Assembly (NCBI GenBank): GCA_020072645.1
Contig: JAIQGK010000012.1
Span: 372,001 to 436,000, forward strand
From: Terriglobia bacterium
GTDB taxonomy: Bacteria > Acidobacteriota > Terriglobia > Terriglobales > Acidobacteriaceae
Direction: 5' to 3'
DNA length: 64,000 bases
Numbering within the stretch: position 1 is the stretch's first letter; every line of letters starts with the position of its first letter. The notes beneath the pieces were generated by a model. The model worked only from the letters and a program-made list of their open reading frames with translations. It was not told the DNA's origin and did not search any database. The position numbers and the translations under genes are program-made. Positions 1 to 8,126 of this stretch are shown in pieces.

Positions 1-382
1 GATGGACGATAGGCCCGAGCGTGTAAGCCAGAGCGACCGTGCCCAGTCCCGCGCCAATCACGCCGAAAAGGAAAAACTCCAGGAAGCGGCGGCTGCCCCA
101 AGGAACTTCCAGCATGGAGCCAAACATCCACAACATCAGCATGTTGAAAAATACGTGAAAAAAACCAGCGTGCACGAATCCATACGTCAATAACTGATAA
201 ATATGTCCATGGACAACGTCATGCGCACGGAGAGCCAGCGGATTAAAGATAGCATTGGCAAGACGTCCCTGGCCTATGGCAACGAGTATCAGCCCAAGAA
301 AGTAAATACCGCCGTTGATTGCGACCAATATTTTGATGGCCCGCGTAAACGGCGGGAATGAAAGCGTCATTGTTCTCGCCAT
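1..382 (-). CDS. Rhomboid family intramembrane serine protease, N-terminal part (gene runs off the window start)
   Basis: Reading the minus strand from an ATG at 382 gives about 127 open residues reaching position 1. They contain a hydrophobic first helix (AIKILVAINGGIYFLGLILV), then LTYGFVHAGFFHVFFNM and LWMFGSMLE, the conserved L1 loop and TM2 region of rhomboid proteases. Rhomboids cleave membrane proteins inside the bilayer with a Ser-His dyad; the Ser (GxSG) and His segments lie beyond the window edge, so activity cannot be judged. The start is 4 nt downstream of the stop of the M28 peptidase gene, so the two are probably co-transcribed. The family call is firm; the substrate is unknown. 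Confidence 0.85.
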   Translation of the reverse strand, partial: MARTMTLSFPPFTRAIKILVAINGGIYFLGLILVAIGQGRLANAIFNPLALRAHDVVHGHIYQLLTYGFVHAGFFHVFFNMLMLWMFGSMLEVPWGSRRFLEFFLFGVIGAGLGTVALAYTLGPIVH

Positions 383-386
383 GCTG

Positions 387-1853
387 TTATCTTTCCGGTT
401 CAGGAATCACGATCAGGCTTCGGTGACCCTTGGCATCCACTGATCGTACTCCAAAAATCACATTGTCCTTGGAATCCGGAAGGTCAACTTTTGGCTCGGT
501 CGTTCGCAACAAGTTTTCTTCCGGGAAATCCGCGTCAGTGGTCTTGCGCCAAAGCACTTCATAGGCTGTAGCTCCGGGCGCGGGCTTCCATTGGATTTTG
601 GAATCGTTTTCAAGCTGCTTGGTCAACAAATGTACGTCGCTGGGCGGCGCAGGCGATGAAGCCAGGCTCGCCAGTGTCGCGGCATTCAGGCGCGCCACAT
701 TTGCGACATATTCAAAATCCACAAATTTCGGCAGGTCACCATATTCGATGCCGTTTTCTGTCCTCACGTTTTGGTGTTGATGGTTGTAATCTTCACGATA
801 TTCGGTAAAGCGGACAGCAGCAAAGCCCTGCTCATTGAAGGCGCTGTGATCGCCACCGCGCAGGTAGCGGTCACGACGGAAGATCAGCTTGGGAGAAAAT
901 GCCCCAAAATCATAAGTTTCGCCCACGGAGTGAATGTAGCGGGCCAGTTCGCGCGAGGAAGAATCATTCTCTCCGCCAATTGCCTTGATGCGGCGCAAAT
1001 CGGCATCGGTGGCGGCGGCTGGAATACCTTCAGAAAACACGCGCACCCAGTTGTTGTTCTGCATTGTGTCGCCGGGTGTGCGGTTGCCGCCGACGATGTC
1101 ATTGTTAAGCACGCCCTCAAGTTGCCAGCCTTGTTCTTTGGCCATTTTGGCAAAATGAGTGCTTCCATTCAGCCCCTGCTCCTCGCCGGCGACGGTGAGA
1201 AAGATGATGGTGGCGGGAAACTTATGCTTGCTGAGCACGCGCGCACATTCGAGCGAAACCGTGGTGCCGCTGCCATCGTCATTGGCTCCGGGAGCGGGAT
1301 CGGTAGAGTTCTCATTGCTGGAATTGCGCGAGTCGTAATGTCCCGTGACCAGATAAATCCGCTTGGCCTGAGCCGGATCTGTGCCTTTCAGGATGGCGTA
1401 GACATTCTGGATTTCCGTGGGTTGAGTGATGCGGTCTCTGGGCCCCTTAGGCTGCTCAATGAAGGTGTCAGTCTTGACTTCCAGACAGCCGTTGCATTCT
1501 GCGGAGATTTTTTCAAATTCTGACTTGATCCAGTTGCGGGCAGCTACAATGCCTTGCGGGGAGCTGGCAGCGCCAGGATTATTGACGGAGAGCGTGCTAC
1601 GCGTGCCAAAACTAACCAGCTTCTCGTCGGTCTGCTGGGCGCGCTGTGGCGAAACATCTTTTATGATCTGAATGATAGCGGGGTCTCGGTCCCGCTTGGC
1701 CGTGGCTGAAGGTTTTTCAGCGGATTCAGCAGCACGGGTTTTGGGCTTATGTTTTTGGGCAACGGCGAAAGGCGCTGCCAGCATCAGAAGCGCAATCGAG
1801 ACAAACAAGGAAATTCGTATGCGGGAATCTTTAAGGGAATCCATGAGTAACAT
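387..1853 (-). CDS. Secreted M28-family zinc aminopeptidase with C-terminal fibronectin III-like domain
   Basis: 488 aa. Residues 5-33 form a signal peptide ending AVAQ, so the protein is exported. The M28 core holds the cocatalytic zinc motifs in order: HYDSRNS (His, Asp), PGANDDGSG (Asp), AGEEQGL (catalytic and ligand Glu) and RGGDHSAF (final His). Members remove N-terminal residues from peptides. The last 90 or so residues (from SPAPPSDVHLL to the end) resemble a fibronectin III fold, common on secreted M28 enzymes and possibly involved in binding. GAGGAA lies 4 nt before the ATG at 1853 and supports this start. Followed at 4 nt by the rhomboid gene, suggesting a protease operon. Confidence 0.9.
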   Translation of the reverse strand: MLLMDSLKDSRIRISLFVSIALLMLAAPFAVAQKHKPKTRAAESAEKPSATAKRDRDPAIIQIIKDVSPQRAQQTDEKLVSFGTRSTLSVNNPGAASSPQGIVAARNWIKSEFEKISAECNGCLEVKTDTFIEQPKGPRDRITQPTEIQNVYAILKGTDPAQAKRIYLVTGHYDSRNSSNENSTDPAPGANDDGSGTTVSLECARVLSKHKFPATIIFLTVAGEEQGLNGSTHFAKMAKEQGWQLEGVLNNDIVGGNRTPGDTMQNNNWVRVFSEGIPAAATDADLRRIKAIGGENDSSSRELARYIHSVGETYDFGAFSPKLIFRRDRYLRGGDHSAFNEQGFAAVRFTEYREDYNHQHQNVRTENGIEYGDLPKFVDFEYVANVARLNAATLASLASSPAPPSDVHLLTKQLENDSKIQWKPAPGATAYEVLWRKTTDADFPEENLLRTTEPKVDLPDSKDNVIFGVRSVDAKGHRSLIVIPEPER

Positions 1854-1952
1854 TCAGTTCCTCGGTTTCAGAGCTTGACGACAATCCCAAGAGATTCTAA
1901 ATATAATCACATGGCCCCCGCCACTTTGTAACAATATCCCATGGAGGAAGAA

Positions 1953-2156
1953 ATGCCGATTTGCCCGGAATGCGATACGGACCTCGATTTGGATGAGGAA
2001 GAACTCGACGAAGGCGAAATTGTTTCCTGTCCGGAATGCGGCTCGGATTTTGAAGTGATTACGAAACATCCGCTCGAATTAAATCCGGTAGACGAACTGG
2101 ACGAGGATGAGGACGACGACGAAGACGACGAGGATGACGAGGACGGTGACTACTAA
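1953..2156 (+). CDS. LysW-like zinc-ribbon protein with polyacidic tail
   Basis: 67 aa from ATG 1953. Two CPEC knuckles (CPECDTDL and CPECGSDFEV) separated by an acidic linker with GEIVSCPEC are very close to LysW, the amino-group carrier protein of lysine/arginine biosynthesis. LysW ends in EDWGE, whose terminal Glu carries the substrate; here the tail is instead a run of Asp/Glu ending DGDY. It may therefore be a structural zinc ribbon rather than a carrier. An ATG at 1941 overlaps a strong Shine-Dalgarno (GGAGGAAGAA), so the later ATG is preferred. No lysX/lysZ homologue is adjacent. The next gene starts inside its 3' end. Confidence 0.8.
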   Translation: MPICPECDTDLDLDEEELDEGEIVSCPECGSDFEVITKHPLELNPVDELDEDEDDDEDDEDDEDGDY

Positions 2157-2571
2157 CCCGCGCTGGAGCCGGAACACGGCCGCGCGTCTGGGAATGTGTG
2201 TGCTTCTGGCGCTCTTCTCAACCTCCGTCGCTGCAGGCAAGGATAAGCCGCAAAAGGAAAAGCCCTATGCTTTGATCTTTGGCACCGCCTATGGGCCGAA
2301 TGACCGGCCTCTTTACGGCGTGAAGATCTCGATCCGACCGGAAAAGAAGAAGCATCCCAGCTGGGACTTGATTTCCGACCATCGCGGCGAGTTTGCTCAG
2401 CGCGTGCCGGCCAAAACGAATGACTACCTGGTCCGCGGAGAAGCCGAATACGCTCCGCTGGGAGACGATGGCAAGCCGCAACTATCGAAAAAGGTGCGAC
2501 TTAAGGGCGAAACCAGGGTTCATATTGATAACGAGGAGCGGCGCGATATCAGCTTGCATCTGACAGAGTAG
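2146..2571 (+). CDS. Small secreted protein with carboxypeptidase-regulatory-like beta-sandwich
   Basis: Starts at GTG 2146, inside the 3' end of the zinc-ribbon gene (its stop is at 2154-2156), with GAGGA upstream: probable translational coupling. 141 aa: basic n-region, hydrophobic stretch MCVLLALFSTSVAAG and a cleavage-type AAG, then a domain containing FGTAYGPNDRPLYGVKISIR and DHRGEF, the pattern of carboxypeptidase-regulatory-like (CarboxypepD_reg) beta-sandwiches. Such domains are structural or binding modules and no catalytic residues are visible. An alternative start is ATG 2194, which would truncate the signal peptide. Function unknown. Confidence 0.7.
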   Translation: MTTNPRWSRNTAARLGMCVLLALFSTSVAAGKDKPQKEKPYALIFGTAYGPNDRPLYGVKISIRPEKKKHPSWDLISDHRGEFAQRVPAKTNDYLVRGEAEYAPLGDDGKPQLSKKVRLKGETRVHIDNEERRDISLHLTE

Positions 2572-2608
2572 CTCAATTTCAAAAAGACAGGGCAGGGGGG
2601 TGGAGACG

Positions 2609-2977
2609 ATGAAAAGGCTTACCGCTATAGCCGCAATTTTGCTGGCTTTTGGGGCCTCGTTTGCCGTCCCCGTTGCCGGAGCTACAGCATTGTTCCAGCG
2701 AGGCCAGAGTGAAACGCGGACGCTGGTAGGGCACGTCCTGGACGATCGGGAGCAGCCGCTGCAAAAGGCGATTGTGTATCTGAAGAATACGAAAAATCTG
2801 GCAATCAAGACCTACATCACCGAGCCGGATGGTACTTTCAGGTTTTCAGGGCTTTCCGCCAATATCGACTACGAAGTTTATGCGGAGCATCAAGGCGCGC
2901 GCAGTGACACCAAAACGCTGAGCGGTTTTGACAGCCGACGCCAGGTGAACATGACCTTGAAGATCAAAGGCAAATAG
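2609..2977 (+). CDS. Small secreted carboxypeptidase-regulatory-like domain protein
   Basis: 122 aa. Signal peptide KRLTAIAAILLAFGASFA, then one CarboxypepD_reg-like beta-sandwich: TLVGHVLDDREQPLQKAIVY, EPDGTFRFSGL, DYEVYAEHQG, and a closing beta-strand VNMTLKIKGK. Same domain type as the gene just upstream, so the pair may have arisen by duplication. ATG 2609 is preferred over GTG 2600 because GTGGAG sits at the right spacing. A terminator hairpin follows. Exported; role unknown, perhaps cell-surface binding. Confidence 0.75.
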   Translation: MKRLTAIAAILLAFGASFAVPVAGATALFQRGQSETRTLVGHVLDDREQPLQKAIVYLKNTKNLAIKTYITEPDGTFRFSGLSANIDYEVYAEHQGARSDTKTLSGFDSRRQVNMTLKIKGK

Positions 2978-2992
2978 TTTTTGGGAGAAAAT

Positions 2993-3025
2993 TTAAGGGC
3001 CGTCCCATTTCGGAACGGCCCTTTT
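2993..3025. terminator. Bidirectional rho-independent terminator
   Basis: AAGGGCCGTCC (2995-3005) pairs with GGAACGGCCCTT (3012-3023), flanked by A-rich sequence on the left and TTTT on the right. It lies between two convergent genes (small secreted protein on +, rpsA on -), so it can serve both. Confidence 0.8.
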
Positions 3026-3047
3026 GATTGCTCAAGATTCGAAGCCG

Positions 3048-4802
3048 CTAGTCCTGGTCGTTGCCGGCACGCTTCCAGTTGATGATGTCACCCAGTGTGG
3101 TGGTAGCCGTCGCGCTCGACGCCGGATGTTTGTAGGCTTCCACATCAGCGCGGCTGGCTTCCTCGCCCACTGCCCGCAGACTCAGGCCGACTTTCTTCTC
3201 TTCGGCATTCATCTTGATGATCTTGAAGTCATGTTCCTGGCCGGCATCCAGCTTCACGCCAGCGCCAGAGGAATCAGTGGCTTCAGAGTTGTGGCAAAGG
3301 CCTTCAACGCCTTCAGCAATCTCAACGAAAGCGCCGAACTGCGCCAACCGCAGCACTTTTCCGTGGACCACATCGCCAATGCGATGCGTCTGGAAGAAGC
3401 TTTCCCAGGCGTCGGGTTGGAGCTGCTTTACGCCCAACGACAAGCGGCGCTGCTCCGGCTCAATGCCCAGCACAATGGCTTTTACCTTCTCGCCTTTTTT
3501 CAAGACCTCAGAAGGATGCTTGACGCGCTTGGTCCAGCTCAGATTGCTCACGTGGACCAGTCCGTCAATTCCGTCTTCAATCTCGATGAAGGCGCCGAAG
3601 TCGGTCAGGTTGCGAACGCGGCCTTCAACGGTCGATCCAATGGGATACTTCTCATGCAGCCGTTCCCATGGGTTCGACTCAAGCTGTTTCAGCCCGAGCG
3701 AAATGCGGCGTTCGTTGGAATTTACGTTGAGCACAACGCATTCGATTTCATCGCCAACGTTGACCAGCTTTGAAGGATGCTTCATGCGCTTGGACCACGA
3801 CATTTCGCTTACATGGACCAGGCCTTCAATGCCCTGTTCCAGCTCGACGAATGCGCCGTAATCGGTCACGCTCAGAATGCGGCCTTTGACGCGCGCGCCA
3901 ATGGGATAGCGCTCGGAAGCGTCAAGCCACGGATCGGGCGTGAGCTGCTTAAAGCCAAGTGAAACGCGCAGCTTTTCCGGATCGTACTTCAGAACCTTTA
4001 CCTGGATCTGATCGCCCACGTGGACGAGATCGCGCGGGTGCGTGAGCCTGCCCCACGACATATCAGTGATATGCAGCAGGCCGTCAATGCCGCCCATGTC
4101 GACGAATGCGCCGTAGTCAGTGAGGTTCTTTACCGTGCCGGTAAGGATTGCGCCTTCCGCCAGATTCTCAAGGGTCTTGCCGCGCTTGGAGGCAATTTCT
4201 TCATCCAGGATGGCCTTGCGTGAAACCACAATGTTGCCGCGTTTTTTATTGAGCTTTATGACCCGAACTTCAATCTCCTGGCCTTTCAGCGTTTCCAGGT
4301 TGCGCACCGGGTGGACATCCACCTGCGATCCTGGCATAAACGCCTTTACGCCAATATCCACGGAGACGCCGCCCTTTACGCGCTCCACCACCGTGCCTTT
4401 AACGGCTTCCTTGGAGTGGTAGGCCTTCTCGATGTTCTCCCACACCCGCACCCGCTCGGCCCGTTCATGCGAAAGCAGAACGGAGCCTTCTTCGTTCTCG
4501 CCGCGCTGGACCATCACTTCAATGTCCTGCCCTGGCTGGAACTTCACGTTACCGTGAGCATCGGTGACTTCAGCAATCGGCACAAGGCCTTCTGACTTGA
4601 AGCCGATGTCAACGACGACATGGGTTGCGGTGATCTTGATCACGGTGCCTTTAAAGACGTTGTCTTCACTTGGCGCCGGCTCAGTTTCTAGGGTGTACGA
4701 TTCAAGAGCTGTGGCGAAGTCTTCCATGTGAGTTTCTTCTTTGTGAGCTACGCCCGCGCTGGGCTGCTCAGGAGATTGAGTTTGAGATTCGTTCCCGGAC
4801 AT
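3048..4802 (-). CDS. rpsA: 30S ribosomal protein S1
   Basis: About 585 aa with six consecutive S1 RNA-binding repeats. Repeats 3-6 share the canonical pattern: NLTDYGAFVDMGGIDGLLHI, SVTDYGAFVELEQGIEGLVH, NLTDFGAFIEIEDGIDGLVH and RLAQFGAFVEIAEGVEGLCH. S1 binds mRNA leaders and brings them to the 30S subunit. The first two repeats are more divergent, as in all S1 proteins where they anchor to the ribosome. The start is uncertain: ATG 4802 gives a Ser/Gln-rich N-terminus, while ATG 4727 (MEDFATALESY) has AAGAAGAAA upstream and resembles the usual S1 N-terminus. Confidence 0.95.
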   Translation of the reverse strand: MSGNESQTQSPEQPSAGVAHKEETHMEDFATALESYTLETEPAPSEDNVFKGTVIKITATHVVVDIGFKSEGLVPIAEVTDAHGNVKFQPGQDIEVMVQRGENEEGSVLLSHERAERVRVWENIEKAYHSKEAVKGTVVERVKGGVSVDIGVKAFMPGSQVDVHPVRNLETLKGQEIEVRVIKLNKKRGNIVVSRKAILDEEIASKRGKTLENLAEGAILTGTVKNLTDYGAFVDMGGIDGLLHITDMSWGRLTHPRDLVHVGDQIQVKVLKYDPEKLRVSLGFKQLTPDPWLDASERYPIGARVKGRILSVTDYGAFVELEQGIEGLVHVSEMSWSKRMKHPSKLVNVGDEIECVVLNVNSNERRISLGLKQLESNPWERLHEKYPIGSTVEGRVRNLTDFGAFIEIEDGIDGLVHVSNLSWTKRVKHPSEVLKKGEKVKAIVLGIEPEQRRLSLGVKQLQPDAWESFFQTHRIGDVVHGKVLRLAQFGAFVEIAEGVEGLCHNSEATDSSGAGVKLDAGQEHDFKIIKMNAEEKKVGLSLRAVGEEASRADVEAYKHPASSATATTTLGDIINWKRAGNDQD

Positions 4803-4969
4803 AGTTGTTGAATTTTCGTAGGACTGGGCGGAATCGGTTGAGCTGTTGGATTCAGCGTCGGAACCATGGTGCTCGCTACGGGCTGTATGCTCGACCCACA
4901 TTCCTATAATTGCCAACGGACCCAAAACACATCTGGAACTCACTGAAGAGAGGCAGTAGTGCTGAAGGC

Positions 4970-4989
4970 GGACTCGGGACCCCGAGTCC
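4970..4989. promoter_or_regulatory. Perfect 9-bp palindrome between rpsA and the HIT gene
   Basis: GGACTCGGG-AC-CCCGAGTCC lies in the 200-nt divergent intergenic region, upstream of both rpsA and the HIT gene. It could be an operator or a leader hairpin; there is no T-run, so a terminator is less likely. Confidence 0.4.
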
Positions 4990-5150
4990 CACTGGTATGA
5001 TTTCAGAAACCAGCGGCCGGATCTTACGGCAGTCCTGAAAGGGCCATAAGACTCCTTCGACTATAACAACCGCTCAGTACGCTGTCAAACGCTTCAAAAC
5101 GGGAAAATTGGCTTAGAACCCTAATCCTTCTGGTATCGTTTTTAAGGCCC

Positions 5151-5627
5151 ATGGACTATCTGTTTACACCCTGGCGATACGCCTACATCACCGGCGCAAA
5201 TGCCCCGGGCGACTGCCTGTTTTGCACTCTTCTGCAGACCAAAAACGATGAGCAGGCGCTGATCGTCCATCGCGCAAAATACTGCTTTGTGATGCTTAAC
5301 GCTTTTCCATATACGTCCGGTCATACGATGGTGGTGCCGTACGATCACGTTGACGAATTATCCAAACTTTCACCACCCGCAGCGCAGGAGATGATGGAGC
5401 TGACGCGACGGCTGGAAGGCGTCCTGCGCGAACTCTATCGGCCTGACGGCGTTAATCTCGGAATGAACATCGGCAAGGCCGCGGGCGCCGGCGTGGCCGG
5501 TCACATCCACATGCATATCCTTCCCCGCTGGTTCGGCGACGTAAATTTCATGAGTGCCATCGGCGAGACGCGCGTGCTGCCGGAAGATTTGCAAACGACG
5601 TATAAGAAGTTACGTTCCAAATTCTGA
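5151..5627 (+). CDS. HIT-family nucleotide hydrolase/phosphorylase
   Basis: 158 aa. The histidine-triad motif HIHMHILPRW is intact; the middle His forms the nucleotidyl intermediate on nucleoside phosphate substrates (AMP-lysine, Ap4A and similar). A CLFC pair near residue 24 and VPYDHVDEL correspond to the zinc-binding HIT subgroup related to Ap4A phosphorylases. The start ATG 5151 follows AAGG. Monocistronic; its upstream region is shared divergently with rpsA. The exact substrate cannot be read from sequence. Confidence 0.88.
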   Translation: MDYLFTPWRYAYITGANAPGDCLFCTLLQTKNDEQALIVHRAKYCFVMLNAFPYTSGHTMVVPYDHVDELSKLSPPAAQEMMELTRRLEGVLRELYRPDGVNLGMNIGKAAGAGVAGHIHMHILPRWFGDVNFMSAIGETRVLPEDLQTTYKKLRSKF

Positions 5628-5887
5628 TCACCTGCCTTGCCGGTCTCGGCGATGCTGGCGATCTGTAATCCATGTGGCACCGCCGCCCTCGGCGGTGGGA
5701 TTTTATCCCGGTCTTGTTCTGATCCGTATCCCCGTGTAAGGTTGAGCCGGTTTTTTGTCTTGGCTGAATGCTGATGGCTGAGTGCTGAATGCTAATTTTC
5801 AAAGATCCCTCCCGCACAGGCGGTCCTCGCTTGGAGGATGGTGTAACAATTTACCATTTGTTCGCTCATCAATCAAGGAGAAAATTG

Positions 5888-6058
5888 ATGAAAGAAGGGC
5901 AATTTAATCCAACACGAAATCTGAAAAATGGGCGATTGGAGTCGCCGCGCGCCACATTCCCAGGGAAAAGGAAGCGGTGGGCCGCGGCCATGCTCGGAGT
6001 TATGCGGGCGCCACGCGGAACCCCGATGTGGCCGGCTGTGTGCGGGGGTGCGAAATGA
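5888..6058 (+). CDS. Tiny basic ORF coupled to the following gene
   Basis: 56 aa, very rich in Arg/Lys/Pro/Gly, with an excellent Shine-Dalgarno (AAGGAGAAAATTG before ATG 5888). Its TGA overlaps the ATG of the next gene (ATGA overlap), the classic arrangement for translational coupling. It could be a genuine small protein or a leader ORF controlling the downstream gene. No known family recognised. Confidence 0.45.
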   Translation: MKEGQFNPTRNLKNGRLESPRATFPGKRKRWAAAMLGVMRAPRGTPMWPAVCGGAK

Positions 6059-7209
6059 TGGGACCAAATGCAATCATCGACAAGTCGTTTTTGCAGATGC
6101 TGAATCCGGAAGAAGTCTTCGAATTCAGTTTGTTCTTTCGGCCAGTTATTGTGCCGGTGCTGATTCGCGAGATCATTAGTGATCTCAAAAAGGAACCGAC
6201 CGCCCACACCGTGCCACACAATGTAGTTAAGGCTCTGGCTTCCAAGCTCGGCAATATCCATGGTCTGACGCCGGTCAATTTTCGCAAGGCCGCGATCGGC
6301 AACCTACTTACCCGTTCAGTTCCACTGACCGGGCAAGTTCCTGTTGATGCTGACGCTCCCAACGTTCACATCTCCCGTAGCGGCAAGGGGTTGCTGTATG
6401 ACTCCGCGCCCGAACAGAAGCTTTGGGATCGATGGGCTGCTGGAAATTTCAATACCTCGGATGAGCTAAGCGCTACAGTGTGGCGCCAGGGCATTGAGAG
6501 AATCCGGCTCGACAGAATACGCGACGACTGGAAGGATTTCGTCCAAGAACATTTTGCGTCAGCCAAGAGCATCCCCTCTCTTGTGCAGGGTGTTAACGCT
6601 CTATTTGCCGATTTCAGTCTTACAACCCAAAGGGAAGTTCTGCAAACAACACTCGGGTTTCTCCGGGTCGCCCCCGGGCCAGGAACGATAATCCTGATGC
6701 TGTCGAATGCGGGGTTGATTCCGCGCATTGGGGACCTGGCGCCCTACGCTGCTTCCGTAGCGCGGCTTGCTTTTGTGTTCGTTGCCGGACTGGGCCGTGG
6801 CTTTATTGGACCACGGCCAAGTCACTATCTCGATCTGCAATACCTTTTCTACGCGCCGTTTGCAAACGTATTTGTCTCAAGTGACAAATTTCATCGCGAT
6901 TTGTGGGTTGCGACTTCTGGCAATAACACGTTCGTTTGGGGGCCTGATCTCAAGGCCGACTTGGCTAGGAGAATCGCACTACGAAAGCAGCAAACTCAGA
7001 GTGAACGAGAAAAGCACGACGAGACACATGGATTTTATCCCTTAGAAATTGATGGATCGCCAATTACAAAAGTCTGGGGAAAATATCTTCGTCCGCGAAA
7101 TGAGATTCTAGGCAGTGCTAAGGATCGCAAAGCGTTGAAAGAAAGTGAGCCAGAAATCCTGAAAGAGATTCACGAAAGACTGGCCGAATTCGACACATTC
7201 CCGCGTTAA
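6055..7209 (+). CDS. Unrecognised 384-aa protein
   Basis: Starts at ATG 6055, overlapping the stop of the 56-aa ORF. I do not recognise the family. It is soluble-looking with one hydrophobic central stretch (SVARLAFVFVAGLGRGFIG) followed by SHYLDLQYLFYAPFANVF and SSDKFHRDLW. The combination of an Asp on a helix and a following SSDK resembles the C-terminal part of PIN-like nucleases, but I cannot identify the other acidic residues, so this is only a hint. The C-terminus is charged and Lys/Glu-rich. It lies in an accessory patch next to a toxin-antitoxin pair. Confidence 0.65.
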   Translation: MMGPNAIIDKSFLQMLNPEEVFEFSLFFRPVIVPVLIREIISDLKKEPTAHTVPHNVVKALASKLGNIHGLTPVNFRKAAIGNLLTRSVPLTGQVPVDADAPNVHISRSGKGLLYDSAPEQKLWDRWAAGNFNTSDELSATVWRQGIERIRLDRIRDDWKDFVQEHFASAKSIPSLVQGVNALFADFSLTTQREVLQTTLGFLRVAPGPGTIILMLSNAGLIPRIGDLAPYAASVARLAFVFVAGLGRGFIGPRPSHYLDLQYLFYAPFANVFVSSDKFHRDLWVATSGNNTFVWGPDLKADLARRIALRKQQTQSEREKHDETHGFYPLEIDGSPITKVWGKYLRPRNEILGSAKDRKALKESEPEILKEIHERLAEFDTFPR

Positions 7210-7722
7210 CAGAGAATGCATTATGGCAGGTGCCCATTTACCATCTTCTCAACCGTCTCAACGCAGCTTTCGCTCGCGTCCATCGCAACATGGCTGCATT
7301 GCAGGAAGTCGGCATTTTCGATCCGCTGATGATCAGAATCTTAACGCCAGTCTGAGCATCTTCGGGCAGGCGCAAATTACCATCTGCTCGGAGCCATAGG
7401 CCGCATTGAAGAGCGCGACCGCGAGCGGTTCTCGCAGCCGCCCTTTCGCAGCACCTAAATGAGTAAAATTCTTTGACTCGACAAGGCCCGCCGTAAAAAG
7501 GCGGGTCCCATTCCACAAAGCTCACAAACGATATGGGACGCCAGACAACTCAAAGGTAAACAACTTGTCTTTTATAATCAATAAGATGCATGGAATAATG
7601 GTGATTTATTTTTTTGATATACATGGTATATTATATGGCTATTATGTTGTATATTTTAACGGATTTATGACGGGTTTTTGTTGTATACTGGTTAAAAGAT
7701 CGAGATCTAAGAGGGTTGCAAC
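7210..7722. other. Intergenic gap, AT-rich in its right half
   Basis: No convincing gene. A hairpin GGCCCGCC-gtaaaaa-GGCGGGTCC lies near 7484-7508 and may terminate the upstream gene, although no long T-run follows. From about 7560 to 7700 the sequence is strikingly AT-rich compared with the flanks and holds the likely promoter of the toxin-antitoxin pair. Confidence 0.6.
7640..7708 (+). promoter_or_regulatory. Putative promoter/operator of the toxin-antitoxin pair
   Basis: Two direct copies of a GTTGTATA..TTAA element (about 7647-7660 and 7680-7695) and a perfect palindrome AGATC-GA-GATCT (7697-7708) precede the antitoxin ATG at 7723. TATACT at 7684-7689 can serve as a -10 box. Autorepression by the antitoxin is usual for this family, and such repeats are its expected binding sites. 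Confidence 0.45.
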
Positions 7723-8118
7723 ATGGCAGTCATCGCTCACCCACCCGCGAAGCCAGACCTGATCGCACAGCGCGAATCTGTAACACTACCCCTTCCAAAA
7801 GTCGTCGCTGGGCTGGTTGAAATTCTGGGAAAGAAGATCGTGGCTTATATATGCAATGCCAAGGATGTGCGTACCGTCGATCGATGGGCTGAAGGTGGCG
7901 AGCCTTACAAAGGCGTGGAAGTAAAGCTCCGTGCGACTTATCACCTTGTCAAGTTGCTGAGCGACCACGAGTCAAACAGAGTGGTACAAAGCTGGATTCT
8001 CGGATTAAATCCTCAACTCGGTGACGTTTCACCGGCCCGGCTTTTGCGCGATGAGGACATAGCGATCGCCGGCCCCGCTGTTCTGGGCGCAGGGCGAGCA
8101 TTTTTGGCTGGAGGCTAG
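7723..8118 (+). CDS. Xre/MbcA/ParS-type antitoxin
   Basis: 131 aa. The middle has KKIVAYICNAKDVRTVDRWA, a helix-turn-helix-like segment; the C-terminus has VVQSWILGLNPQLGDVSPA then GAGRAFLAGG, the DUF2384-type toxin-binding domain typical of antitoxins paired with RES toxins. GAGGG precedes the ATG. Ends 8 nt before the toxin start used here. It should neutralise the RES toxin by blocking its active site and repress the operon through the upstream repeats. Confidence 0.8.
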   Translation: MAVIAHPPAKPDLIAQRESVTLPLPKVVAGLVEILGKKIVAYICNAKDVRTVDRWAEGGEPYKGVEVKLRATYHLVKLLSDHESNRVVQSWILGLNPQLGDVSPARLLRDEDIAIAGPAVLGAGRAFLAGG

Positions 8119-8126
8119 ATCGCGAT

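Noticed and set aside
771-1523. 250-aa plus-strand ORF
   Set aside because: Antisense of the M28 peptidase with conserved zinc ligands.
3036-3060. tRNA-like TTCGAAGCC segment
   Set aside because: No acceptor or anticodon stem can be formed around it; it is inside the rpsA 3' flank.
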